NCBI GenBank assembly: GCA_043801935.1
Contig: JAZDLO010000145.1
Span: 1 to 10,808, forward strand
Direction: 5' to 3'
Length of the DNA stretch: 10,808 nt
Source: JAZDLO01 sp043801935
GTDB taxonomy: Bacteria; Actinomycetota; Thermoleophilia; RBG-16-64-13
The stretch's first letter is position 1. Every line of letters starts with the position of its first letter. The notes beneath the pieces were generated by a model. The model searched no databases. It worked only from the letters and a program-made list of their open reading frames with translations, and had not been told where the DNA came from. Shown piece by piece: positions 1-6,039 of the stretch. The position numbers and the translations under genes were made by a program.

Positions 1-31
1 ACTTCCCCGCCAGCAGCACTATCTGCAGCAT
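1..31 (-). CDS. Start of a third gene of the kinase/FHA operon (partial; possibly FhaB-like)
   Basis: Only the first ten codons lie in the window, running off the left edge: MLQIVLLAGK. An ATG at 31-29 follows a GGGAG motif (44-40) with 8 bases between, and it lies 26 bases after the stop of the FHA gene on the same strand, so it is probably the next gene of the operon. A short hydrophobic N-terminus is seen. In many actinobacteria the gene after fhaA is fhaB, a short protein with an N-terminal membrane helix followed by an FHA domain, and this start would fit. That identification rests on gene order and ten residues only. The alternative GTG at about 52 reads into a stop after ten codons. 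Confidence 0.4.
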   Translation of the reverse strand, partial: MLQIVLLAGK

Positions 32-57
32 GGCTCCATCTCCCGGGTCACGAGCCC

Positions 58-927
58 CTATTTCGTCTCCACCGTTATCCGGCAGTCCCCGACGACAAGC
101 ACGTCGTCGGGGCGCAACATGGTGTTCGTCACCGGATACCCATTGACCAGCGTCCCATTCGTGGAATCAAGGTCCTGGACCATGATTCCACCATCCGCCC
201 AGTATATGGCCGCATGCCGTCGAGAGACATTAGGGTCATCGATCCTGAAATCGACGTTTCGCGCCCGTCCCACGACGACCCGCCCATGATTGAACTCGCG
301 CACCCGATCGCCGGCCTTGAGCACGATCGTCTGGTAGGCAAGACCAAGCTGCGCCGCCTCCCCGGGCCGTATGACTTTGGTCACCCCGCCCCCCGCCTTG
401 GTGCCTGGCACCGACGCGCGGCTGGGTGAAGCAGACGTAGCCCGGTCCGCCGCCGCGACCATCACCGAGGTAGTCGGCGCCGTCGTCGACACGGCCCGTC
501 CAGGTCCCTCCACCCGGGCCGGGTCGACCCGTTCGGCAAGGATACCGAAGTGACCTGTAGTCAAGTCGGTGTCCCTCACCATCGAAACGGCGATGCTCCC
601 CAGCACTTCGTATTTCTTAGCCCGTGCGTACTTCGTGAGATGGCGCTCCAGTTTGGCCAGGATTGCTTGCTCACGATCTCTCAGCCTCTCGTGATCCGCA
701 CGGCAGAGGTAGATAGTGTAGCTGTTGCAGACCAACACGCGTGTGGGCCGGAGGACCTTGCGGCCTTCCATCTCTTTGACGAGCTTGCGGGCCAGTTCTG
801 CCGGCTGCACGAGCAGCTTGGAACCCTTGTCGGAACGAGCGCGCCCGGATCCTTGGGGCGGGGCACCTGTCGGATCTGCGCCTGGTGCACTCCCCACACG
901 CGAATCAACCCTCCGCATCAGAGCCAT
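58..927 (-). CDS. fhaA: FhaA-like protein: N-terminal DUF3662 plus C-terminal FHA domain
   Basis: A cytoplasmic adaptor of about 289 residues that should bind phosphothreonine peptides made by the neighbouring kinase. Residues about 33-133 match the DUF3662 type (Lys/Arg-rich, with LRPTRVLVCNSYTIYL), which in actinobacteria is typical of FhaA. A Ser/Thr/Ala-rich, probably disordered linker spans about 134-182. The FHA domain fills the C-terminus: VVVGR (Gly220, Arg221), SRRH (Ser235 to His238), DSTNGTLVNG (Asn257, Gly258, Asn262). All the usual phosphopeptide-binding positions are present. Start: the first in-frame GTG (933) is only 2 bases from AGGAGG (941-936), whereas ATG 927 is 8 bases away, so ATG 927 is preferred. 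The Shine-Dalgarno overlaps the kinase stop codon, which suggests translational coupling. In Mycobacterium, FhaA is a PknB substrate that acts on peptidoglycan synthesis through MviN; a similar role here is inference. Confidence 0.88.
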   Translation of the reverse strand: MALMRRVDSRVGSAPGADPTGAPPQGSGRARSDKGSKLLVQPAELARKLVKEMEGRKVLRPTRVLVCNSYTIYLCRADHERLRDREQAILAKLERHLTKYARAKKYEVLGSIAVSMVRDTDLTTGHFGILAERVDPARVEGPGRAVSTTAPTTSVMVAAADRATSASPSRASVPGTKAGGGVTKVIRPGEAAQLGLAYQTIVLKAGDRVREFNHGRVVVGRARNVDFRIDDPNVSRRHAAIYWADGGIMVQDLDSTNGTLVNGYPVTNTMLRPDDVLVVGDCRITVETK

Positions 928-939
928 GAGCACTTCCTC

Positions 940-2634
940 CTACAGGGTCCCCACACCCTTGGACGAGACGAGAAGCGCGGACAGAAACGCGATTATAGCG
1001 CACGGCCCATACGCCGCCAGGAACGGCCCCAGTGCCACCGGCACCCCCAGGCCAAGGATCGGAAGGAGCACAAAACCCGCGAACAGCAGGATGAGGTAGA
1101 CGCTCGCGCCCCACATCCTCCTCTCCCGGGAACTGCCGGCAAGCGCGTACAGCGGCAGGGAGAACAGGGTGAAGAGGAAGATCTGCAGGGTGAGCTCCGG
1201 ACGCGAATCGAGGAAACGGGCGATCTCCACGAGCACGGTCCAGGGCGAGAGGGCATGTTCCGCCGCCACCAGGCTCGCGCCGGGGCCGGGGTTGAACGTG
1301 TAGGGCAATCTCGTCCATCCCACCAGGCCGCCGGTCACCACCAGCACAAGACCGCTTGCGAACCCTACCAGCGCCCCCCACCGGCGGAGCAGGACGCCGG
1401 CCAGCGGCAGGATGGCCAGACCGACTCCACCCGCCACCGCGAAAGGCATGACCCCGGGAAGCAGCGCCGCCCATTCCCCCCGCCTCCAGCGCAGCAGGCC
1501 CATGACCAGGACCGCGAGCACCACGTAGATGACCCCCCACCCGGCACCGAACGCGAATATCGGGGGAGCCAGCAGCAGCAGGGTGAGCGCCCCGCCTCCG
1601 AACGGCCATAGGAGGGCCACGAAAGCCGGCACGATGATCAAGGGGACGATCGTTACCTGCGGATAGAAGGGGGCTCGCGGCAACAGGTACAGCAGGCAGC
1701 AAAGAGAGAAGACCCCTGCAGCGACATGCTGCCCCAGATAGACCAAGCGGTCTCGGTCCACTCGAGCCGGCGCCAACCGCTCTCGAACCCGGGTCGCCAA
1801 GCGCTCGTCCGGGACTTCTTCGGGCATCTGCTTGACCGCCTGAGCCAGGAGTCGACCAAACGTTCCAGCATCGGGACGAGCATAGCGGTCGTGGGCCATG
1901 GCCCGCCTGAGCGCCTCGTCGAGGGCGACAGGCAGATCGGGCCGGTTGGCGGAGAGAGGAGGGATGTCCGGGCGGGACACGTCACGGAGCAGTTCTTGAA
2001 GCTTCTTACCCTTTAGTGGGTTCCTTCTCGTGAAGCCTTCATAGAGTGTGAGGGCCAGCGAGTAGACGTCGCTGCGTGAATCGACGTTCTTGCCCTCTCC
2101 CTGCTCCGGCGACATGTAGGCGAGAGTCCCAACCAGATCGCCGTCAAGAGTGATCGAGGCCCGATCCTCCAGTTGCGCGACCCCAAAGTCCATGAGTCGC
2201 ACATCGATGGCGTCTCCCTCGACGAGCATGATGTTCTCCGGCTTGATGTCCCGATGCACCACTCCCCGCTTGTGAGCATGCTCGAGGGCACGACACAACT
2301 GGATACCGGCTTCGAGGATGTCCAGGTCGCCGAGCGTCTGTTCGCGATAGCGCTCGCGGAGGGTCTTGCCTCGGATGTACTCCGTGAAGAGCAGGGTCTT
2401 GTCGGGCTCACGGACCATCTCGTAGACCGTGAGGATGTGAGGCTGGCTGAGCTTGGCGGCCGCTTGGGCCTCTCGCAGCACGCGGTCGTCGACGTCGGCG
2501 GTCTGCTCCACCACTTTGATGGCGACCGGACGCCCCATGCGCAGGTCGTCGGCCAGATATACGGTGGCGAACGCTCCGCTGCCCAGCTTGCGGACGATCT
2601 GATAGCGATCGTAGAGAAGGGGTGGGTCGGCCAT
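940..2634 (-). CDS. Hanks-type Ser/Thr protein kinase with multi-pass membrane C-terminus
   Basis: A 564-residue membrane-anchored protein kinase. The catalytic domain (about 10-275) is complete: glycine loop GSGAFATV (18-25), VAIK with Lys40, alpha-C Glu55, HRDIKPEN with Asp129 and Asn134, DFG at 149-151, and an activation segment ending GTLAYMSPEQ (169-178). HRD shows it is an RD kinase, probably activated by autophosphorylation. After a short Arg-rich linker, residues about 300-560 are strongly hydrophobic and hold perhaps eight to ten membrane helices. The familiar PknB layout (one helix plus extracellular PASTA repeats) is absent, so the sensing part seems to lie within the membrane. The ATG at 2634 has no convincing Shine-Dalgarno, but a TATACT box ends 7 bases upstream, so the mRNA may be leaderless. 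It heads an operon with the FHA gene, which begins just after its TAG stop. The kinase call is secure; the signal is unknown. Confidence 0.93.
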   Translation of the reverse strand: MADPPLLYDRYQIVRKLGSGAFATVYLADDLRMGRPVAIKVVEQTADVDDRVLREAQAAAKLSQPHILTVYEMVREPDKTLLFTEYIRGKTLRERYREQTLGDLDILEAGIQLCRALEHAHKRGVVHRDIKPENIMLVEGDAIDVRLMDFGVAQLEDRASITLDGDLVGTLAYMSPEQGEGKNVDSRSDVYSLALTLYEGFTRRNPLKGKKLQELLRDVSRPDIPPLSANRPDLPVALDEALRRAMAHDRYARPDAGTFGRLLAQAVKQMPEEVPDERLATRVRERLAPARVDRDRLVYLGQHVAAGVFSLCCLLYLLPRAPFYPQVTIVPLIIVPAFVALLWPFGGGALTLLLLAPPIFAFGAGWGVIYVVLAVLVMGLLRWRRGEWAALLPGVMPFAVAGGVGLAILPLAGVLLRRWGALVGFASGLVLVVTGGLVGWTRLPYTFNPGPGASLVAAEHALSPWTVLVEIARFLDSRPELTLQIFLFTLFSLPLYALAGSSRERRMWGASVYLILLFAGFVLLPILGLGVPVALGPFLAAYGPCAIIAFLSALLVSSKGVGTL

Positions 2635-2640
2635 GGCCCC

Positions 2641-2646
2641 AGTATA
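2641..2646 (-). promoter_or_regulatory. -10 box of the kinase operon, probably leaderless
   Basis: Read on the minus strand, TATACT (2646-2641) fits the TAnnnT -10 consensus. Transcription starting 7 bases later would begin exactly on the A of the ATG at 2634. No Shine-Dalgarno precedes that ATG, which agrees with leaderless translation, a common mode in actinobacteria. The -35 position (about 2670-2664) falls inside the left arm of the 20-bp inverted repeat and does not resemble TTGACA, so the repeat could carry an activator or repressor site. This is prediction from motif and spacing only. Confidence 0.5.
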
Positions 2647-2654
2647 TCGTCAGG

Positions 2655-2727
2655 GCAGGCAGATACCCCTTCGCTCCCGCGCGCGCCTCACCATGCGCGA
2701 CTGCTCCGCGAAGGGGTATCTGCCTGC
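2655..2727. repeat. Perfect 20-bp inverted repeat with 33-base spacer
   Basis: The arm at 2655-2674 (GCAGGCAGATACCCCTTCGC) is the exact reverse complement of 2708-2727. It would form a long hairpin in RNA or a cruciform in DNA with a 33-base loop (2675-2707). No T-run follows on either strand, so it is not a standard intrinsic terminator. It starts 9 bases upstream of the kinase -10 box. Its loop contains TGCGCGACTGCT, which recurs inverted in the apical loop of the element at 2816-2974. It may be an operator, a structured leader or a member of a palindromic repeat family; the sequence alone does not decide. Confidence 0.85.
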
Positions 2728-2815
2728 TGAACTGAGGGTGGCGCCCTCGCCCCAAACCCATGCATGAGTGGCGGCGCGGGTGTGAGACAGCCCCGCCGGC
2801 GTCGACCTCGCCACC

Positions 2816-2974
2816 AGGGAGCCCCGAGAACCGCCCGTCTGGGCAGTAGTGCCCGGGTCGACCTGGTGCTCGCTCGCGAAGCAGTCGCGCACGGGTGTTC
2901 CGCGCGCGGAGAGGGCGAGTGGCCAGGTCGACCCCTCACTGATCCAGTGCGGACGGGCGGCCTCCGGGGTCCCT
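2816..2974 (+). other. Four-way-junction structured element (possible ncRNA or cruciform-type repeat)
   Basis: The 159 bases fold as a closed cross by simple pairing. The outer stem is 2816-2820/2970-2974, 2822-2828/2962-2969 (one bulged base) and 2831-2840/2951-2960. The left side hairpin is 2841-2854 (GGGCA-GTAG-TGCCC). The central stem is 2855-2866/2923-2934 (12 perfect pairs), continuing as 2868-2875/2913-2920. The right side hairpin is 2937-2949 (CACTG-ATC-CAGTG). Only three junction bases stay unpaired (2935, 2936, 2950). Three pairs (2840-2951, 2868-2920, 2874-2914) are G-U wobbles on the plus strand but A-C mismatches on the minus strand, so a plus-strand RNA is favoured. The apical region holds the motif shared with the 2655-2727 repeat. 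No promoter or terminator was found for it, and it matches no RNA family I recognise. A mobile palindromic element is an alternative. Confidence 0.45.
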
Positions 2975-3004
2975 CACCGCTAGGGCCGGGCCCGCGGAGC
3001 GCTA

Positions 3005-3013
3005 TGTTATACT
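3005..3013 (+). promoter_or_regulatory. Extended -10 promoter of tRNA-Leu
   Basis: TGTTATACT is an extended -10 motif (TGn plus TATACT at 3008-3013) standing out in GC-rich surroundings. It would start transcription near 3020, giving a very short 5' leader before the tRNA at 3026. The expected -35 position (about 2985-2990) is GC-rich and unlike TTGACA, as is usual for extended -10 promoters. It may also drive the downstream genes, since no terminator is visible after the tRNA. Confidence 0.55.
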
Positions 3014-3025
3014 CGTGGGCGCTTC

Positions 3026-3112
3026 GGGCGAGTGGCGGAATTGGCAGACGCGCTAGGTTCAGGGTCTAGTGAGCTTACGCTCATGGGGGTTCAAGTCCCC
3101 CCTCGCCCACCA
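3026..3112 (+). tRNA. tRNA-Leu (anticodon CAG)
   Basis: A complete class II tRNA. The acceptor stem GGGCGAG (3026-3032) pairs with CTCGCCC (3102-3108), followed by discriminator A3109 and an encoded CCA (3110-3112). The D arm contains GGCGGAATTGGCAGACGC, close to bacterial tRNA-Leu. The anticodon stem CTAGG/TCTAG encloses the loop TTCAGGG with anticodon CAG at 3060-3062, reading CUG. The long variable arm is TGAGC-TTAC-GCTCA (3070-3083), and the T arm is GGGGG-TTCAAGT-CCCCC (3085-3101). The next coding start is only 11-23 bases away with no terminator between, so the tRNA is probably cut from a transcript that continues into the protein operon. Confidence 0.97.
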
Positions 3113-3135
3113 TCATTCAGGTATTGCCGCTGCGT

Positions 3136-4218
3136 ATGACCGATCTGGAACAGGACGACATTTCTAGCGAGTTGGCCACAGAAGAGCGGAAACGGCGGCA
3201 GAGGAAGATACTGCCTAAGCCACTACTCCGGCTCCTCGTGATCCTGGCCGTGATCGTGATCGTCGTGGTGGTCGTCGTCTTCGCGGCGCGGAGCGCCATC
3301 AGCAGCGGCGAAGCCGCCGACTACCAGCGGTACATGACCGAGGTGACCGATATCCTCAAGCAGTCGGATTCCATGGGCGGCGAGTTGGCAAAGCTACTCA
3401 CCAACCCCGGTGATACCACCCGGAAGGACATCCAGACACGTCTCGACCAGTTCGTAGCCACCTCTGAAAAGCTCGAGTTGCAGGCGAAGGCCCTCGACGC
3501 ACCCAAAGAGTTCGTCGAGCAAAGTGTCCACCAGTTCCTCGTGCTGGTCCTGACCTTTCGTCACACGGGGTTGGCCGACCTCAAGCCATCTCTCATGACG
3601 GCGCTCGAGGTGCAGGACACAGAAGTGTCGTCGGAGCAGATCTCACGCTCGCTCTACTATCTGACCAATTCGGACTTCCTCTACAGGGAGGTCTTCATTC
3701 CGAAGGCGACGGACATCCTTAAAGCGAAGAACCTGACCGGGGTCACAGTCCCCGCCACCGAGTTCCTGGCCGATCCCGATATCGCATCCAAATCCCGGGT
3801 CCAGGAGATCCTGGCCAAGCTCAAGAGCACGGGTAACCTGCAAGCCGTGCACGGCGTGGCGGTGGGCAAGGTGATAGCTATGCCCGACGAGAAAGAGATC
3901 AGCGGCGGCGGAACCTACAACCTCCAGTCGAGCGACGAACTGGCCTTCGTGGTGTCGGTCGAGAACCAGGGGAACATGGCCGAGAAAGACGTGCCGGTCA
4001 CGATCACCCTGCTCTCTCCCGATTCCACGCAGCCGCAGGAAGTCACGGTCACGGTCGCCGAGCTGAAGCCCAAAGAAGAGGTACAGGTGACGGTCACAGG
4101 CCTCAACCCCACCGCCTACGGCGAGGTCGCTCTACTCAGGGTGGAGGCGGGACCGGTCAAGGACGAGAAGTTCAAAGACAACAACTGGATAGAAGCCAGC
4201 GTCATCTTCACACTCTAG
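3136..4218 (+). CDS. Single-pass membrane protein with CARDB/Ig-like C-terminal domain, function unknown
   Basis: About 360 residues. A charged cytoplasmic N-terminus (1-29, including KRRQRK) precedes one very hydrophobic Val/Ile-rich helix (30-50). The remainder, presumably outside the membrane, has an alpha-helical middle (about 60-235) and a beta-rich end (about 240-360) with VVSVENQGN, VTITLLSPDS and NNWIEASV, resembling CARDB/Ig-like adhesion modules. With no cleavable signal it should be a type II membrane protein. Start: ATG 3136 is chosen over the in-frame TTG 3124; neither has a clear Shine-Dalgarno, and the mRNA 5' end may be made by cutting after the tRNA at 3112. Nine bases separate it from the DUF4446 gene, so the two membrane proteins may work together. 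I do not recognise a named family for the whole protein. Confidence 0.75.
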   Translation: MTDLEQDDISSELATEERKRRQRKILPKPLLRLLVILAVIVIVVVVVVFAARSAISSGEAADYQRYMTEVTDILKQSDSMGGELAKLLTNPGDTTRKDIQTRLDQFVATSEKLELQAKALDAPKEFVEQSVHQFLVLVLTFRHTGLADLKPSLMTALEVQDTEVSSEQISRSLYYLTNSDFLYREVFIPKATDILKAKNLTGVTVPATEFLADPDIASKSRVQEILAKLKSTGNLQAVHGVAVGKVIAMPDEKEISGGGTYNLQSSDELAFVVSVENQGNMAEKDVPVTITLLSPDSTQPQEVTVTVAELKPKEEVQVTVTGLNPTAYGEVALLRVEAGPVKDEKFKDNNWIEASVIFTL

Positions 4219-4227
4219 GGGACCGCA

Positions 4228-5073
4228 TTGAGCGCAGTTCAAGCATTTCAGATCGTCGCCGTCGTTGCCATCGCGGTAGCCGCGGCTGCCGGGGCGGGAC
4301 TGGCTTTGGTCTACAAAAGGTTGCAGCGCTATCAGCGCAATCAACACGTCATCATGGGTTCCCGGGGGACGGTCGATATCGTCGAGCACGTCTCTGCTGT
4401 CGACGAAAAGCTCACCAACGTGCGCGTGGCCCTTGAGGACCTTACGCTGGCCGCCCGTGATCATGACGTGCGGATCGATAATACCCTTTCTCGGGTGGGG
4501 ATCGTCCGTTTCGACGCCTACCAAGACCTGGGGGGCAGACAGAGCACAGCGGTGGCCTTACTCAACAGTCTCGGCGATGGCGTCGTCATCACCACCGTGG
4601 TCAGCCGCGATTTCGCCCGGATGTACGTGAAGCTCCTCAAGGACGGGGTGTCCGACATACCCTTGGCGCCCGAGGAGAGCGAGGCCCTAGAACAGGCTCG
4701 CGGAAGCGGTCCCTTCACCATCAGGCCTCGAGTCGAAGGTGATCCTGGGAACGGCGAGGGCATAGAGACTGAAGCAGAGGTGTTGCCCGCGGACGTGCCG
4801 GTCTCCGTGGGCCTCCCCGGTCGCCGTCCCCAGAATGACCGAGAGTTGGCCCGAGAGAACCGGAGGCGCAGGCGCCAAGGCCTGCCCCTGGTGGAAGATG
4901 CGGTGGTTCCGTCTGCTACTGGATGGGTGGAGCCCCAGACTCCTAGCCGAGCCGATGGGAGCCTGGCCGAGCGTTTCCTCCACGAACGGAAGACCAAGCG
5001 GCGCCGCCCCGAAGGCGACGACGATCAGTCCGTCGACTCCGCGGAAGAGAGCGGAGGTGGTCATGAGCTGTGA
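4228..5073 (+). CDS. DUF4446 family membrane protein
   Basis: A 281-residue protein. One N-terminal helix (about 6-29) anchors it. A likely coiled-coil segment follows (about 50-88), then the conserved DUF4446 core (about 90-158): VGIVRFDAYQDLGG, ALLNSLGDGVVIT, ARMYVKLLKDG and PLAPEESEAL. The C-terminus (about 160-281) is charged, Arg/Glu-rich and low in complexity, longer than in most members I know, and probably disordered. Start: the TTG at 4228 lies 5 bases after AGGGGA (4217-4222) and gives a start directly before the membrane helix, so it is preferred. The end overlaps the start of pheA by 11 bases, implying translational coupling. The biochemical role of DUF4446 is not known to me. Confidence 0.82.
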   Translation: MSAVQAFQIVAVVAIAVAAAAGAGLALVYKRLQRYQRNQHVIMGSRGTVDIVEHVSAVDEKLTNVRVALEDLTLAARDHDVRIDNTLSRVGIVRFDAYQDLGGRQSTAVALLNSLGDGVVITTVVSRDFARMYVKLLKDGVSDIPLAPEESEALEQARGSGPFTIRPRVEGDPGNGEGIETEAEVLPADVPVSVGLPGRRPQNDRELARENRRRRRQGLPLVEDAVVPSATGWVEPQTPSRADGSLAERFLHERKTKRRRPEGDDDQSVDSAEESGGGHEL

Positions 5074-6010
5074 CCCATCCGGACAGGACCTCGTCCACTG
5101 GCCGGTCTCGTCGCTGACCGTGCCGTTGCCGCTGGCGGCGGCGGTGGTGGGGTTCCTGGGCCCGTTGGGCACGTTCAGCGAGGTAGCGCTTCGAGCCGCT
5201 CTTGACGAAGAGGCGCCCGACGGCCGCGCCCGACGGTTCCTCCCCTTCCCCTCGATGCAGGACACTATCGAGGCGGTTTCGACTGGGGAAGTCGATTGCG
5301 CCATCGTCCCCATAGAGAACTCCATCGAGGGCTCGGTATCGGCCACGGTCGACGTCCTGGCCCACGAGATAGACAACCTGCAGATCGTGCGGGAGGTACG
5401 CCTCCCTATCCGTCACAGCCTCTTGGTCCGCCCCGGGTTGAGCCTCGACCAGATCGTCAAGGTAGTCTCGCATCCACACGCGAATGCCCAGTGCCGAGGA
5501 TGGCTGCGCCGTAACCTCCCTGGTCGCCAGATCGAAGCCGCCAATTCCACCGCCGACGCGGTGGCGCGGATCGCGTCCTCGAATGAGCCCTGGGGCGCCA
5601 TCGGCAACCAGCTCGCTGGGGCGATGTACGGCTGCGCGGTGCTGGAAGCCGACATCGAAGACCACAAGGACAACGAGACCCGCTTCGTCTTCCTGGCGCG
5701 GCAACGGGAACGCCAGGATTGGTTCGAGCCCTACAAGACTTCCGTGGTGTGCGAGATCGTCAAGGACCAACCGGGGGCCCTGCTCCTGATCTTGCAGGAG
5801 TTCGCCTTCCGCCGTATCAACCTCACCAAGATCGAGTCGCGGCCCTCGAAAAAGCGACTGGGCGACTACATCTTCATCGTCGACATGGAGGGCAAGGTGG
5901 ACGACGGCCCGGTGGCCGACGCCCTCCGCTGCCTGTGCTGCAAGTTGCCCCGGCTCACGGTGCTGGGCAGCTATCCCGTGGGCCGGCCTCCGAGCCAGGC
6001 CACGCGCTGA
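5063..6010 (+). CDS. pheA: Prephenate dehydratase
   Basis: A 315-residue cytoplasmic enzyme that decarboxylates and dehydrates prephenate to phenylpyruvate in phenylalanine synthesis. The catalytic part (about 29-210) shows FLGPLGTFSE (31-40), VPIENSIEGSV (82-92) and the catalytic-site motif TRF (206-208). A C-terminal ACT domain (about 225-303) carries GALL (238-241) and ESRP (258-261), the motifs that bind phenylalanine for feedback inhibition. There is no chorismate mutase domain, so it is the monofunctional form. Start: ATG 5063 follows GGAGG (5053-5057) at 5 bases and lies inside the end of the DUF4446 gene. This leaves about 28 residues before the usual beginning of the family; a GTG near residue 28 would give the standard length but has a poorer ribosome site. 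serS follows after 29 bases. Confidence 0.94.
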   Translation: MSCDPSGQDLVHWPVSSLTVPLPLAAAVVGFLGPLGTFSEVALRAALDEEAPDGRARRFLPFPSMQDTIEAVSTGEVDCAIVPIENSIEGSVSATVDVLAHEIDNLQIVREVRLPIRHSLLVRPGLSLDQIVKVVSHPHANAQCRGWLRRNLPGRQIEAANSTADAVARIASSNEPWGAIGNQLAGAMYGCAVLEADIEDHKDNETRFVFLARQRERQDWFEPYKTSVVCEIVKDQPGALLLILQEFAFRRINLTKIESRPSKKRLGDYIFIVDMEGKVDDGPVADALRCLCCKLPRLTVLGSYPVGRPPSQATR

Positions 6011-6039
6011 TCAGGATCGCCTCGTCGTAGGAGCGTCTC

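Larger units (their letters stand above)
2635..3025. other. Gene-free, structure-rich intergenic region between divergent operons
   Basis: About 390 bases separate the leftward kinase operon from the rightward tRNA-Leu operon. Open frames here are short, lack ribosome binding sites and resemble no protein I know. The region holds the kinase -10 box, a perfect 20-bp inverted repeat (2655-2727), a four-way-junction element (2816-2974) and the tRNA promoter. The octamer GTCGACCT occurs directly at 2801-2808 and 2858-2865 and inverted at 2926-2933. In 2728-2815 I see nothing else beyond a short imperfect dyad at 2734-2748 (GAGGGTGGCGCCCTC). Confidence 0.7.

Noticed and set aside
550..1611. 353-residue plus-strand open frame antisense to the FHA and kinase genes
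   Set aside because: It is rich in Arg, Gln, His and Pro with no domain or ribosome site, and opposes two clearly real genes; it is a GC-driven shadow frame.
2655..2974. CRISPR array or classical insertion sequence
   Set aside because: There are only two related units, in opposite orientation, with no regular spacers, no transposase and no clear target-site duplication.
2764..3069. 101-residue plus-strand open frame in the intergenic region
   Set aside because: No Shine-Dalgarno, Arg/Gly/Pro-rich composition, and it runs through the inverted-repeat element into the tRNA gene.
4835..5062. Longer prephenate dehydratase starting at 4835
   Set aside because: The extra 76 residues overlap DUF4446 coding sequence in another frame and do not look like the family; ATG 5063 has a good Shine-Dalgarno.
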